Source: Promerops cafer (taxonomy: Eukaryota > Chordata > Aves > Passeriformes > Nectariniidae). From it: a DNA stretch of 64,000 nt. The position numbers and the translations under genes were made by a program. The stretch is taken from assembly GCA_013398275.1 (NCBI GenBank), contig VZSE01006228.1, forward strand, positions 1 through 64,000. Direction: 5' to 3'. The notes beneath the pieces are model-generated. The model was not told where the DNA came from. It searched no databases and was given only the letters and a program-made list of their open reading frames with translations. Shown piece by piece: positions 23,615 to 34,900 of this stretch (its first letter is position 1; each line of letters starts with the position of its first letter).

Positions 23615-24616
23615 ATGCAATTGTGCTGTGAATCCATAAATGGCTCTTGCATAAGGAGCAGCTGGTCAAACAGTGTCCGTATTTCCATGTACATCTTCAT
23701 GGTTTGCATTATTCTGGCCACAGTGGCTGGAAATCTGACAGTAATCATCTCAATATCACATTTCAAGCAGCTCCACACGCCTACAAATTTCCTGATCCTT
23801 TCAATGGCTACCGTAGACTTCCTGCTAGGGTTCTTCATCATGCCTTGCAGTATGGTGCGCTCTGTTGAGCACTGCTGGTATTTTGGGGAGTTCTTCTGCA
23901 AGATCCACACGAGCACGGACATTATGCTGAGCACAGCTTCTATCTTCCATCTTTCCTTCATATCCATCGACCGTTACTATGCTGTGTGTGACCCTTTAAG
24001 GTACAAATCAAAGATAAATACTTTTGTCATCGTGGTCATGGTGTGTATAAGCTGGATGGTCCCTGCTGCTTTTGCTTTTGGGATGATCTTTCTAGACCTA
24101 AACTTGAGAGGGGCAGAAAAGATTTATAATCATGTCCACTGTGCAGGAGGATGCTTTCTCATTTTTAGTGAAACTTCAGGTATTGTGGCCTCTATAGTGT
24201 CTTTTTACATCCCTGGATTTGTTATGATGTACATTTATAGGAAAATATACTCTGTAGCCAAGAAGCAGGCAAGATCCATCGATGCAATTAGCAGAAAAAA
24301 AATGCAATTTGAAATGAAGAACCACATTTCATTCCGCAGAGAAAGGAAAGCTGCTAAGACGTTAGGCATCATAATGGGAGTGTTTCTCATCTGCTGGACT
24401 CCATTCTTCTTCTTTACAGCTACCAATCCATTTATGAATTATGTGATACCTCCTGTTCTCATTGATGCTTTGGTTTGGTTTGGCTATTTAAATTCTACAC
24501 TTAACCCAATTGTTTATGCATTTTTTTATATGTGGTTTCGCAGGGCATTGAAGATTATTCTGTTTGGAAAAGTTTTTCAACAGGACTCTTCCAGGACTCA
24601 GCTGTTTTCAGACTAA
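23615..24616 (+). CDS. TAAR1: Trace amine-associated receptor 1
   Basis: An intact single-exon class A G-protein-coupled receptor of 333 residues (human TAAR1 is about 339) that senses tyramine and phenethylamine-type amines and couples to Gs. Seen here are Asn40 in TM1 (GN), Asp68 in TM2 (ATVDFLLG), Cys95 at the top of TM3 and the amine-binding Asp102 (STDIML). DRY follows at 119-121, then the TM6 motif FLICWTPFF and TM7 NPIVY. The TAAR fingerprint NSTLNP-VYAFFYMWFRRALK closes the core. NGS at residues 9-11 is a possible glycosylation site. The ATG has A at -3. The STDIMLSTASIFHLSFISID stretch and the tail FGKVFQQDSSR are diagnostic for TAAR1 rather than another TAAR. The gene lies between vanin and TAAR2, as in mammals. 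A non-coding 5' exon may exist but was not located. Confidence 0.96.
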   Translation: MQLCCESINGSCIRSSWSNSVRISMYIFMVCIILATVAGNLTVIISISHFKQLHTPTNFLILSMATVDFLLGFFIMPCSMVRSVEHCWYFGEFFCKIHTSTDIMLSTASIFHLSFISIDRYYAVCDPLRYKSKINTFVIVVMVCISWMVPAAFAFGMIFLDLNLRGAEKIYNHVHCAGGCFLIFSETSGIVASIVSFYIPGFVMMYIYRKIYSVAKKQARSIDAISRKKMQFEMKNHISFRRERKAAKTLGIIMGVFLICWTPFFFFTATNPFMNYVIPPVLIDALVWFGYLNSTLNPIVYAFFYMWFRRALKIILFGKVFQQDSSRTQLFSD

Positions 24617-27600
24617 TCTGCTTTAAATGGTTGGATTCATGGCTTTGAACTTTTGCCTGGAGGCTGAACCCCCAGATGTAAGAGCCGTGAAGGAAGGAAA
24701 CACCTATTTTTTTTCCTATTTACCAAAAGTAGTTCAAGCAGATAAGCAACCATTGTGCTTTACATACTCTTTCATTCCAGATTGGGTTTTGTATGTGGTG
24801 TTTTGATTATACCTATTTATTTGCAATGCACAGAAGAGCAAGACTTCCATTTAAAAAACTTATAGCAGCTTATATCCCTCATCTTCATAATTAAAAAAAT
24901 ATTCTGACACAACAGATTAATTTCTTGAACAAGGTGTGTTTATGTTACAATATTTGTATTCATTTGTTTTCTCCTCTAGAAAGAGCAGAAAAACCTTTTC
25001 CTTTGGATTTCTTGGCATCTTTGGCTAATAACACAAAGCTATCTAAGTTTTGTCGTTACCCTTCCACATGTGTGCGGAGCTCAAAACAGGCCAATAACCA
25101 GCCATACCTGCACACTCCATGGAGGGAAGGTGAGACACAGAAAGGTTGTGCTGCTGTTTCTGTTTCCATTTCTACTAGTACTTGTCACTTATTAGTTTGT
25201 CACTTGAAGGCGTTGCTGCTTAATGAGATCAGAAGTGTGTTTAACAGGATCAAAGACAAGAAAAAATATGAAGTGAAAAGCAATTGCAAAAAAGCTGCAT
25301 TGCACCAGAGAATGCCAGAAAATTATGTCTATCTAATGAATGTTTAGATGTAAAACATTATTTGCTACGTTGCATCTTAGAGAACTTTTTTTTAGCTTGG
25401 ACATGTTGTTTTTTTGTCTCATGGCAATGCTGTAAGAGTTTTCGAGGAAAGCATATAGAGAATTGTGAAGAAATCCTGTGGTCGAACTCAGCTGAATTAT
25501 GAAGGAACAGTACTGAGAGTGGGCAGGAAATGATCAGTATCTGAGAAGATACCATGAAAAGAAATTGATGACTCCGTACTAAAGTAAGAGCTATACTCAG
25601 CAGTATGTCCTCTATTTGTGTTCCTTGCAAAAGTGCATCATATCTGTATCTTGTCTTTGTTTTCTGTACTTTGTAGAGTACTGAAGCACTCTATGCTGAA
25701 AAGCTTAAAAGTTGAATGATAATACATTTCAGCAGGGCAAAGTATCAGGATCTGAAATTGTGTATATTACTGTTTCATTTTCATCTTGTAAAGTTTGCCC
25801 TCCTAAAAATGACATAAAAAGGAACAACGAAACGTACACCACATCAGCACTTCTACCGTGGATCCTTGCTAATGACAATATGACTACTTTAATATGTAAT
25901 CTCACAAAAATGAAGCAAGATAAATTTTTTTAAAGTCTCTTTCTGATAAATAATGGGTAATTATTTTCTTCCTTCATCTCCAATGAGTCTGGCCCTGCTG
26001 TAGTTAATATTCTCACCCTCAGTGTTACTTTCTGAAATAAAATGCCCAATCACTTGGACACTTTGCTCTCACTCAAAGTAACAATTTCAGAAGAGCTGCC
26101 AGGTGATGGCTCCTTTTGTCTGCTTGTATTTTAGATTGAAGCAAAGATATATCCTCTATGACAAATGGTGCCCATCTAAGGCAGTTTAAAGTATATTTAG
26201 TAAGATCAGCACATATTAATGTAGTCCCTTCAGGAAGTCAATGAAGTTGTTTCTTTCCCTTTATTCCTTATAGCCCTATGTCCCTGAAAATCTGGGCATA
26301 TTACTGTGTTTCCAGACAGTTCCAGCTCTACCAGAGTTTACAGTTGGAAATTTTCTTTTCAAGACTTGTCGTGGCATCTCTCAGGCATTGTTTTCTGGTT
26401 GCAGGAGGAGTTTGTGAATGAGCAGGACCCCAACTTGCTTGCAAGACAGACTGTAGTTCAAATAGGACATGTCCCTGCACACAGTGCCTAGACCCTACTG
26501 CAAAGCTAATTCTTATAAACCCATAGAATCCAGAGGAACACTGCTGAAGTGAGAAAAATTGCTGATAAAGACAGTCTAATAGATAGTGCAAAAGCCATGC
26601 ATGAAAGTAAAGCAAATTAAGGAATTCATCACTACTTCCCACATGCAAAGCAGGTCTTCAGCCATTTCAAGGAAAACAAGGCTCCACCATGTGTAATGGT
26701 TACTTGGGAAAAAAATCACTGTAACTCCTAACACCCCAGCTCCTCCTTCTTCCCCCAAGGGTTTTATGACTGAGCACATCATATGGTGTAGAGTATCTGT
26801 CTGGTCAGCTGGGGTCAGATGTCCCCTCCCAAACTGTTGTGCACTCCAAGGCTACTCAAAGAGAAGGCCTCAATACTATGTAAGCACTGCTCAGTCTTAG
26901 CTTAAATGGGCGTCGTGTGTGGGTTATCAACATTGTTTTCATCACAAATCCAAAACACACCACCACACAAACTACTATAAAGAAAATTAACCTTTTCCCA
27001 GCCAAAACCATTAGAGAGGGCATGCAAACATTGTGGCTGCATAAAACCACCATAATCTATTTAGTGTAAGTGGAAATAGTAAAAGAAATTTTCAGTCTAC
27101 AGATGAAAAAATCTCTGGGCAAGCCAGTCTAGCCAAGGTGTCACCAATATTTATTCTCTATAGAAGAAGGAATTTCCACACACAGATTGCTGGTGAGCTT
27201 CACCTACCCCTAGAAGGCTGTGTTCCTCATTCTTAGTAAAATAAAATATAAGCCAGCTTTGTGCATGGCTCAACTCAGAAAGTTTCAGAAATAACTTTTT
27301 CCTCTGGTGTCCTATTACCTAAAGGTGGCACTTTCCCAAAAAGCCTCTTTGCTTTCTATTTACAGAGAGCCTTCTCTAGCACAGTGACTGCAATGAAGTC
27401 CCAGGTTACTTTCTCTCATTAGCTCTAATCACAGACAACGTAAAGCTATTTCCAGTGTGAGGGTGATGTGCAAATGAGAGGTGTTAATGAGGCCACAGGG
27501 ACTCTATTTGAACCCAAGACATTAATAAATTAGGAAAGCATAAGAAAAATGCCTCATGCTGTTATCCAATCAGATTATGAATTAGGTCTGGTGGAGCAGA

Positions 27601-28439
27601 ATACACCTTACTGCAATCTCAAAGAATCCTAATGCAAATGAAGTGCAAAGAGTATTGTCAAATTACCTATCAACACATTTAATTAGTGACCTTGTTCAAC
27701 ACTTTCCAGATGGCTACCTTTTGCAAAACAAATTATTCCCCTGTGGGTGATTTCAGATATTTTAACTTCCCCAAAAACTTGTGCAAAGCAATTATTCCAG
27801 CACGATGAAAGGCTGTGTTTCACCAGTAAACTTACGTCTGTTCCTTTTGTCACCAGTGAGGACCATTTGCAATATCACCTTCTTTCCACGTTCTGTACAA
27901 AACTGACAGCAACTTTCAGAGTCCTGAACTGCTGTCTGTATCCTGCCTTAGTGCCTCATGTTTTGATGTAGCACCTCATACATAGTGGTGCCACCTGTGA
28001 CCAAATCTCATGGTTCCTCAGATACCAGAGGCAGGAGGATGGGAAAAGAGGAGAAGCACCAACTGTCCAAGCAGGACCCTTCTGGAAACATCAGAAAAGA
28101 AAGAGTCACTCCTAAATGGAGTATTTTAAACTCCTAGATAAAAAAATACATTAGTGCATTCTTCAAACAGAAAAAATGAGCTGTCAGAATGTGTAAATAT
28201 TGCAAAGTGTATGGCTTTTCTCAAATAATTAACTCATCTAGGCAGTGCACACTATGCACTCTCTGTCCTCTACAATGCATTAATATCCATTCAACAAGGG
28301 AGAAAATACTGGATGCAGTCAAACATTAGACACAGTGTTCTATGAAATTCTTCTATTTCTGCAGATTTTCTGATCATCTTCATTGTCGATGATGCTACTT
28401 CCACACACTGCTCTTGAAGACTTAATTCAGAAAAAGACT
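24617..28439. other. Intergenic, TAAR1 3' side
   Basis: No gene recognised. ATTAAA at 24890-24895, about 270 bases after the TAAR1 stop, is a possible poly(A) signal. The remainder is unremarkable single-copy sequence. Confidence 0.5.
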
Positions 28440-28826
28440 ATGTCTACCTGTAAGCACTTTTTGACTAATCTGTTTTCATTAGACGTAAAGTTTATTAACT
28501 TCTATGATGAAATGACTGGCCTGGTAGGCGAAGGAAGAGCTGTTGTTATTATCTACCTAGTCTTCAGGAGAGCTATCAACACTGTCTTTCATAAGATTTT
28601 CACAAAGAAAATAATGGAGTATGGGCTGGATGCGAAGACAGTGAAATGGACTGGAAACTGGCCAGGCCCAGAGGGTGCTGATCATTGGCATGAAGTCTAG
28701 TTGAAGGCCAGCAACTAGTGATCTAATTAATGCTAGGTCCAATCCTGTTCAATATCTTCATTGTTGATCTGGAGGAGGGGAGAGAATGTACCCTTTCAAC
28801 CTCAAAAATTCTGTGATTCTATGAAG
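28440..28826 (+). mobile_element. CR1 LINE, internally deleted fragment
   Basis: From about 28495 the + strand reads FYDEMTGLVGEGRAVVIIYL, then a NTVFHKI segment and YGLDAKTVKWTGNW. This is the central CR1 reverse transcriptase. Further on a shifted frame reads GPILFNIFIVDLEEG, the LFN-F-NDL block. The fragment then jumps to a CR1 3' end (TTCTGTGATTCTATGA, about 28808-28823). The catalytic middle and the C-terminal RT coding sequence are missing between them. It is inactive. The 105-codon open frame at 28383-28700 is part of this element and not a host gene. The left edge is approximate. Confidence 0.85.
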
Positions 28827-30932
28827 TTCAATTCCCATAATATTTACTGAGTCTTGGACAATGTTACATGCTTTTGCATAACCAGGTAAATTTAATTTCC
28901 TACTTTGTTGGTTTTTTAATAAGATCTTTTCACCTTCATGTTGCCACTTTATATCCAACTAGCTGCATGGGTAATTGAAAATATTTCTATGAAATGATTA
29001 TGCAACAGCCTTTGTAAAACAAATTAATTTCTTAAGAGACTGGATCCACAAGTAACTTAGACAGTGGGAACTCCACAGCCTGCTCCTAGATGTCTTGACT
29101 TCTTATTTCCAATAGGTATAGGAAAAGTCAATTTCCTTAAACACTGGCTGCTCATAGCATACAGGCTGAAAGCTATCTGTCAGTTAGAGAGGGATCACTG
29201 GAGAGAGAGTGCATCCCATACCCTTTGGACTTCCTCAGTTACCAGCAGGAGAAAACAATTCTTTGAGAAAACTTGAGCTTGTCTTTTGCTGTTGTTGCTT
29301 TAGTGAAGCTAGCCCAGAGGAATAAAAGCAGTTAGTAATAAATAATCAAATAGTTCTCTTCAATCAGTATTTAAGCCCAACATGGAAATAATGATGTACA
29401 ACATGACTTGTATCTACCTTAAGTCACCAAAAGAGCTCCCCTATACATGAGGGTAAAGGAATTAATACAGCAAACAAAAATAATGGTGTTGGAAATAAAG
29501 ACACTTCGCTTTCTTTATCTCCTGTTGGTGTAAACCCCTAAATTGCATACATATGTTTAGCACAAAGTCTACTGTGAACTAAATATAATGTCATAAAAGA
29601 AAAATAAATCCCCATCTTTCATTAATCTGAGCCAGGTTACAGAGGGGATCTGCCTGTTACCAACATTGCAGTTTTGCAGGACAATAGCAAAACAGAAAAA
29701 TGTCAACTTAGAGAATTTATTTATGGTATTATTAAGAGATGCAGGGAGAATTAGCCTATAAAACTGGCTGCCCATATGTGTTTTTAATTTTTTGATACAA
29801 AATTTCTGTATTTTCTTCATTCCATACCTATTGGAAAAAAATGATCAGTGGTCTGAGCTGCTTCCCATGTTTGTTTTAAGTGGGTTAAACTGCTGTGGAG
29901 AAGAGTATCTCTTTCTGCTTCTGTTTCTAAATTTGCTCTTTGTCCAAAACAAATTATCAGGAAAAGAGGCAGAAGAAATGGGTCTGGTTCTCCCCAGAAA
30001 ACTGAAAGGAATTTTTTACCCCTTGAAACTATTCACTGGTGTATTCATTTATAACTACTGCAGCTGGACCACAGTTTATTACAGGAGATAAACCTCAACC
30101 TGTCTCCACACCCTTTTATTCAGTGGGATTGTAATGATAGAAAACAGGTGTATATGTAGGGAAAGGAAAGAATATTGCTTATCATACCAATTTTACAACT
30201 GATTCCCATCAGGTGCGTTCATTGCTGGTACATTGTGATGCACAGCAGATGAGTTTAGCAGCATAAATAATTTGGTAAGTGGGTTTTTGGCACCTGATTT
30301 GTGACTCCTAAGATGAGCATCTGGGTGAGTAGCTCATTAACTGAAACCTTCAAGAAAGCTGAGGTATACCAGCTCACATAACATTTCTCCCATAGCAAAA
30401 ATATCAATATGCTAAGAGACATATAAATCTTATATAATATTTATGGACTGAAGTGACTTGAGGGGTTTCTTTGTCTATGCATGTTTTTCTTCTATCACTT
30501 TAAATTTAGTATTATTATGATGTATATAAAATACAAGAACCATATTTTACAAAATGGTCCAGATACAAAATAAAATGTCTATTATCATATAATTTAGTTA
30601 ATTTAAGAGGTAATTAAGTTTTCAACTTAAATATTTCAACTTTGAACTCCTTTGTTTTAAATATTATTTGCAATTAATTTTAAAATAGCTTCCAGTTACT
30701 AAATTTCATGTACCATCTCAGAAGAATAATTGGTTGTAGCTGGTCCCTATTTAAACCAAGAAAAAATTTGTCTCTGGACTAATGCATTTCATTTAGTTAT
30801 GGAGTTCATGCTCTTGACTTACTTTACCTTGTATTCTCATGTTAGGACTTTGGAATATTTTGGAAACTTGTGAAAATTAAATCTGCTGATGAAACTGTAC
30901 TTCAAAAAGAAAAATCTAATAAAGGATTGATA
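28827..30932. other. Intergenic, TAAR1 - TAAR2
   Basis: AT-rich sequence with no supported gene. A short upstream exon of TAAR2 (this gene has two coding exons in mammals) could lie here but was not identified. Confidence 0.5.
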
Positions 30933-31917
30933 ATGCTTTCTTCAAATATCTCAAAGGATTTGACTGGTTGCTCTGAGTTTGGAAACAGATCCTGTCCCGA
31001 GAACTTTAGGTCAGCGGGAATACAAGGGGTAATGTATTTATTCATAACAGCCATCTTCATTCTCACTATCTTTGGGAATCTGGCTATAATAATTTCCATC
31101 TCACATTTCAAGCAGCTCCATTCTCCAACCAATTTCCTCATCTTATCCATGGCTGTAACATATTTTCTGCTGGGCTTTGCCATTATGCCCTACAGCACGG
31201 TGAGGTCTGTAGAGAACTGCTGGGGTTTTGGGATTATATTCTGCAAGGTTCATTACAGTTTTGACTTGATGCTCATCTGCCACCCTCTGCATTACTCCAG
31301 CACCATGACTGTTGTGGCCGTAAAACAAATCATGGCTGTGTGCTGGTCAGTGCCTGCTGCTTTTGCTTTTGGTGTGGTTTTCTCAGAAGCTTATGCTTCT
31401 GGAATTAAGGGCTATGAAATTCTGGTTAAATGCTCAGGCTTGTGCCCAATTGTGTTCAACAAACTGTGGGGGGCTTTTTTTATTTACAGTTGGTTTATTT
31501 GCTCCTGCTTGCATTATGGTAGGGATTTATGTTAAAATTTTTACTGTCTCCCAAAGGCATACATCAGAGTTGAGCCAGGCACACAGGCTCTCAAAAAATA
31601 ATAAGAAACATGAGCTTTCCAAGAATAAAGACAGGAAAGCTGCTAAGACTTTGAGTATTGTTATGCTGGGTTTCTTAACATGTTGGTTTCCTTGTTTTTT
31701 TGCAGTCTTAATTGATCCATTTTTAAATTTTTCCACTCCTTTGCCTCTGTTTGATTCTCTAAACTGGCTTGGATATCTAAATTCTTTCTGCAATCCATTA
31801 ATATATGGATTTTTCTATCCATGGTTTTGGAAAACATTTAAATATATCTTAAAAGGCAAAATATTTAATCCATATTTTTGTACAATAAAAATTTTATCTG
31901 AAGATCAGTCACAGTAA
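30933..31917 (+). pseudogene. TAAR2: TAAR2 pseudogene
   Basis: The sequence is plainly TAAR2: N-terminal CSEFGNRSCPEN, TM1-2 IFGNLAIIISISHFKQLH, VPAAFAFGVVFSEAYASGI, KIFTVSQRH, TLSIVMLGFLTCWFPCFF and the tail GFFYPWFWKTFKYILKGKIF. Three lesions break it. (1) At 31274/31275 FDLML joins directly to ICHPLHY, losing about 18 codons (54 bases) that include the inner half of TM3 and the DRF/DRY G-protein motif. (2) A run of six G at 31468-31473, where five would keep the frame, shifts the rest of the gene from TM5 onward; the first frame stops at about 31533. (3) The conserved TM2 aspartate is a tyrosine (AVTYFLLG). The first in-frame ATG is at 30933, and a short upstream exon, as in mammals, is possible. 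The tail frame runs to TAA at 31915-31917. It is most likely non-functional. A sequencing error could explain the G run but not the deletion. Confidence 0.9.
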
Positions 31918-34900
31918 TAGATTCTACTAGTGAGACTATCTCTAGAAATTAAGAAGAAACAGTGGATTACTGAATATTCATGTTTCAATATGAGAGCAAT
32001 ATGAATTTTATGAGTCGGTCCTGTAGAATACTTTTTAGTGTCAGAAATTATGTACATATAGCCCATAAACTCAGTACTTCACCTAATCTTGTATTTATGC
32101 AGCTAGTCTTTCTTAGGGTTCACCCTTAATAACCCTAAACTGAATGTATCCCAGGCTCATATAGTGAGAAATTTGTTACCCTTTTGTGAAGGGGGCATTA
32201 GCCCATGTATAGTCTCCTGCTATTCCCAAGCAAACAAAATGGGGGTGTAACTTTGGCTTGCAGTTGATCTTTTCCCCTGAAAACAATAGAATCAGGATTT
32301 CACCTCTTGTCCTCCGTGTGCTTTGTACTTGGGAAGGAGTACTCAGGAACCAGAGCATGGCTCGCACTCAGATCTGTGCATGTCTGGTCTTTGTTTAGAT
32401 GTTTAGGCTTTGTTTAGGCTCCAGATGTTATAAAATATGCTTGCTGACAGCTCAGCACACCTTCACACTGAACTGGAACCTCTAATTTAAGTCCTTGCCG
32501 TGCTGACCACCCTCTGAAATCAGAAAGAGGCACTGTTAGCATTCAGTTGACAACATCAGTTACATCTTTAAAATAAGCTTAACTGAATTGGCTTTACTGA
32601 ATGCAGGCACTGCAGTGTTTTCATTGTGAATTGTACCTGTGACTTACCTTTTGCACTACGCCTACAGTGGATACTCTACCCTTATTAAAGAGTGACTACC
32701 AAAAAGCTGTCTGCGTTTATCCGCTTGTTGGCTTATCACATCTGCACTAGCACGCCATGCCAATGATGATTGCTTGTTTTGTTTGCTGAAAACTTTTTAA
32801 TAGATCTGTGATAACATGGACACATGCTATTTTGGATCTGGAGAATTCAAGTTTTCATGTCAACCCTGAAATACTTAAGACGGCAAGGATCTGGAAGGTC
32901 ACAGACTTGTCTGAAGTATTATGTAAGGCTCTCACCTTTCCCAGTAGAAACATAAACCTCAAGGTCTTTAATTTGACACAAGTTCTTTCTTTGTGCACAA
33001 TTGTCACTAGCTGAACAGCCAGACCAGGGAAGAGAGCAGAGCTGGATGGAATAAAATCTTTAGGGACCTGCAAGTTGGGTAATATGTTGTCCCATACCAT
33101 TGCTCCATTCATGCCTAGGAAGATCCCTGGACTGAACACAAGAGCAGCCAGAGCGGTGCTTGGGGAGAGCAAGAAAACGGAGCAGCAGGTTGATTGTAGC
33201 CAGTGACTCAGTTCTGGAAAGCTGGATCTCCAACACAGCCTAGCACTGACTTTCAGAGCCTGGGCTGTTGCCTCAGGTTTTTCTAAACTCATCTTAATCT
33301 GGTTTTGCTCCTGCAGTGCATTCCTGGGGGCTAGCTCTCTGGGGAAGCAGAGGGCAACCTTTGCATACAACACCTTTCACACAACTCCTTAGTGGCCAGG
33401 GTGACATCTGAGATGTCACCAGGAACTTTCTGGTTCTCCATTTGGAGCTGAGCCATGTGAAATGCACAGTGTTTGGGGGTGATACATAGGGCCTGTAGTG
33501 TCAGCAATGGCAGGGAGAGGAGAATTCTCTGCAGCAGAGATGGTGGTGCAGCCAGCTGTGCCAGACGTTGTCTGCATGCAGCTCAACCTGGCTTCTTAAG
33601 AGAAATTTGCATTCCAGATTTGTCTTTGTGTTAAAACTAGTCTGTGATGTGTTTTTTTTGAAAGTTAAATTATATATGGTCCCTGGTATCCTCCCAACAG
33701 TGAGGCTATGAGTCAAATGAGGGGACACAAAAAATTATGACACTAGTCTCAGAGACAACTACAGATCCTTTTAAAGTGTCTTTACAGTATTTGCTGCCAG
33801 CAGTATTTTCCACAGTACTCAACTATTTTGCAGAGTTTAAATCCCTTCTGTTAGTTGCACAAGAATGTGCTACATTAATGTTAAATGTCTAAGTCTCTAA
33901 ATAAACATTTAGGTATTTCTGAAAGCTCTTGTAAATATTAAATGTCTAGCTGGTGACATACAACACAAATGGAGACATTTAAGTAATGATAAAATTACTT
34001 CATTAACATACAGCATAAATCATTTAGAGTCAACCCAGTACATTACATTTCCTACAGTGACAACTTTTGTCTCGGACAGCACATCTTCAGGGAACAATAT
34101 TTACCTGTCTGTGAAGTTTCAGTGTGTCATGTCCTTCTGTGTGTTCAATGTGTGCCCTTGGATGTTAAATGAGTATCTACTTAGCTAGTTTTGCTAAACA
34201 ACTCGCAACCTGTCAGTAGGTCTTTAGTAGTTCTTCTGGCCGAGGGCTCTTGCAGATCTGTCAGATGGTGTAATTCGGCTCCCAAGTGACTTCGTGGCAT
34301 GCCATGCTGCTCTCCCTGCTGTTAAGCTTGATGCTGGTGCTAAACTTGCTGCTAAAAAAATACCCCACTGCTTGGCACAAAACCTAGCACATTCTGATAA
34401 AAGGGATTTTTGTTTTTTCTGCAGACCACACCTGCTGGTACACAGGAGAACATAAGTGTCTGTGTCGGTTTTTTGTTTTGTTTTGGTTGGGTTTTTTTCC
34501 TGAAAAACATTATCATACATTAATCTATTTTTCCACACTACACAGTGAACAGTTTTAGCATGAATTCTGGTCTATATCAAATCCAGACAGTGTTCTTATT
34601 CCTCAGGGAAACAGACAGAAGGCTTAGGATATCTTGATTCCAGCAAGAGTGGACATTGCCCTTAGAGGAAGGACAATTCTGGTTTCAGGAGGAACTTCAA
34701 GCTTCCACATCCAGGCAAGGGCCTCAGTCTGAGAGCACTCCCATGGCTCTTTTCCTTTTTGGTACATCCCAGTCTGAAAATGCAGGACAGCTAGATGTGG
34801 TTAAGAGTATCCCACCCAGGAAATCTGCACTCAGCTTCCCTCTTACAATGCCTCAAACAGCAACACAGAGTTCTCTTCAAAGACAGTGATTTTCATTCAG

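Noticed and set aside
23536..23967. 143-codon open frame antisense to TAAR1
   Set aside because: It overlaps the conserved receptor frame and has no family resemblance; it is a shadow of TAAR1 composition.
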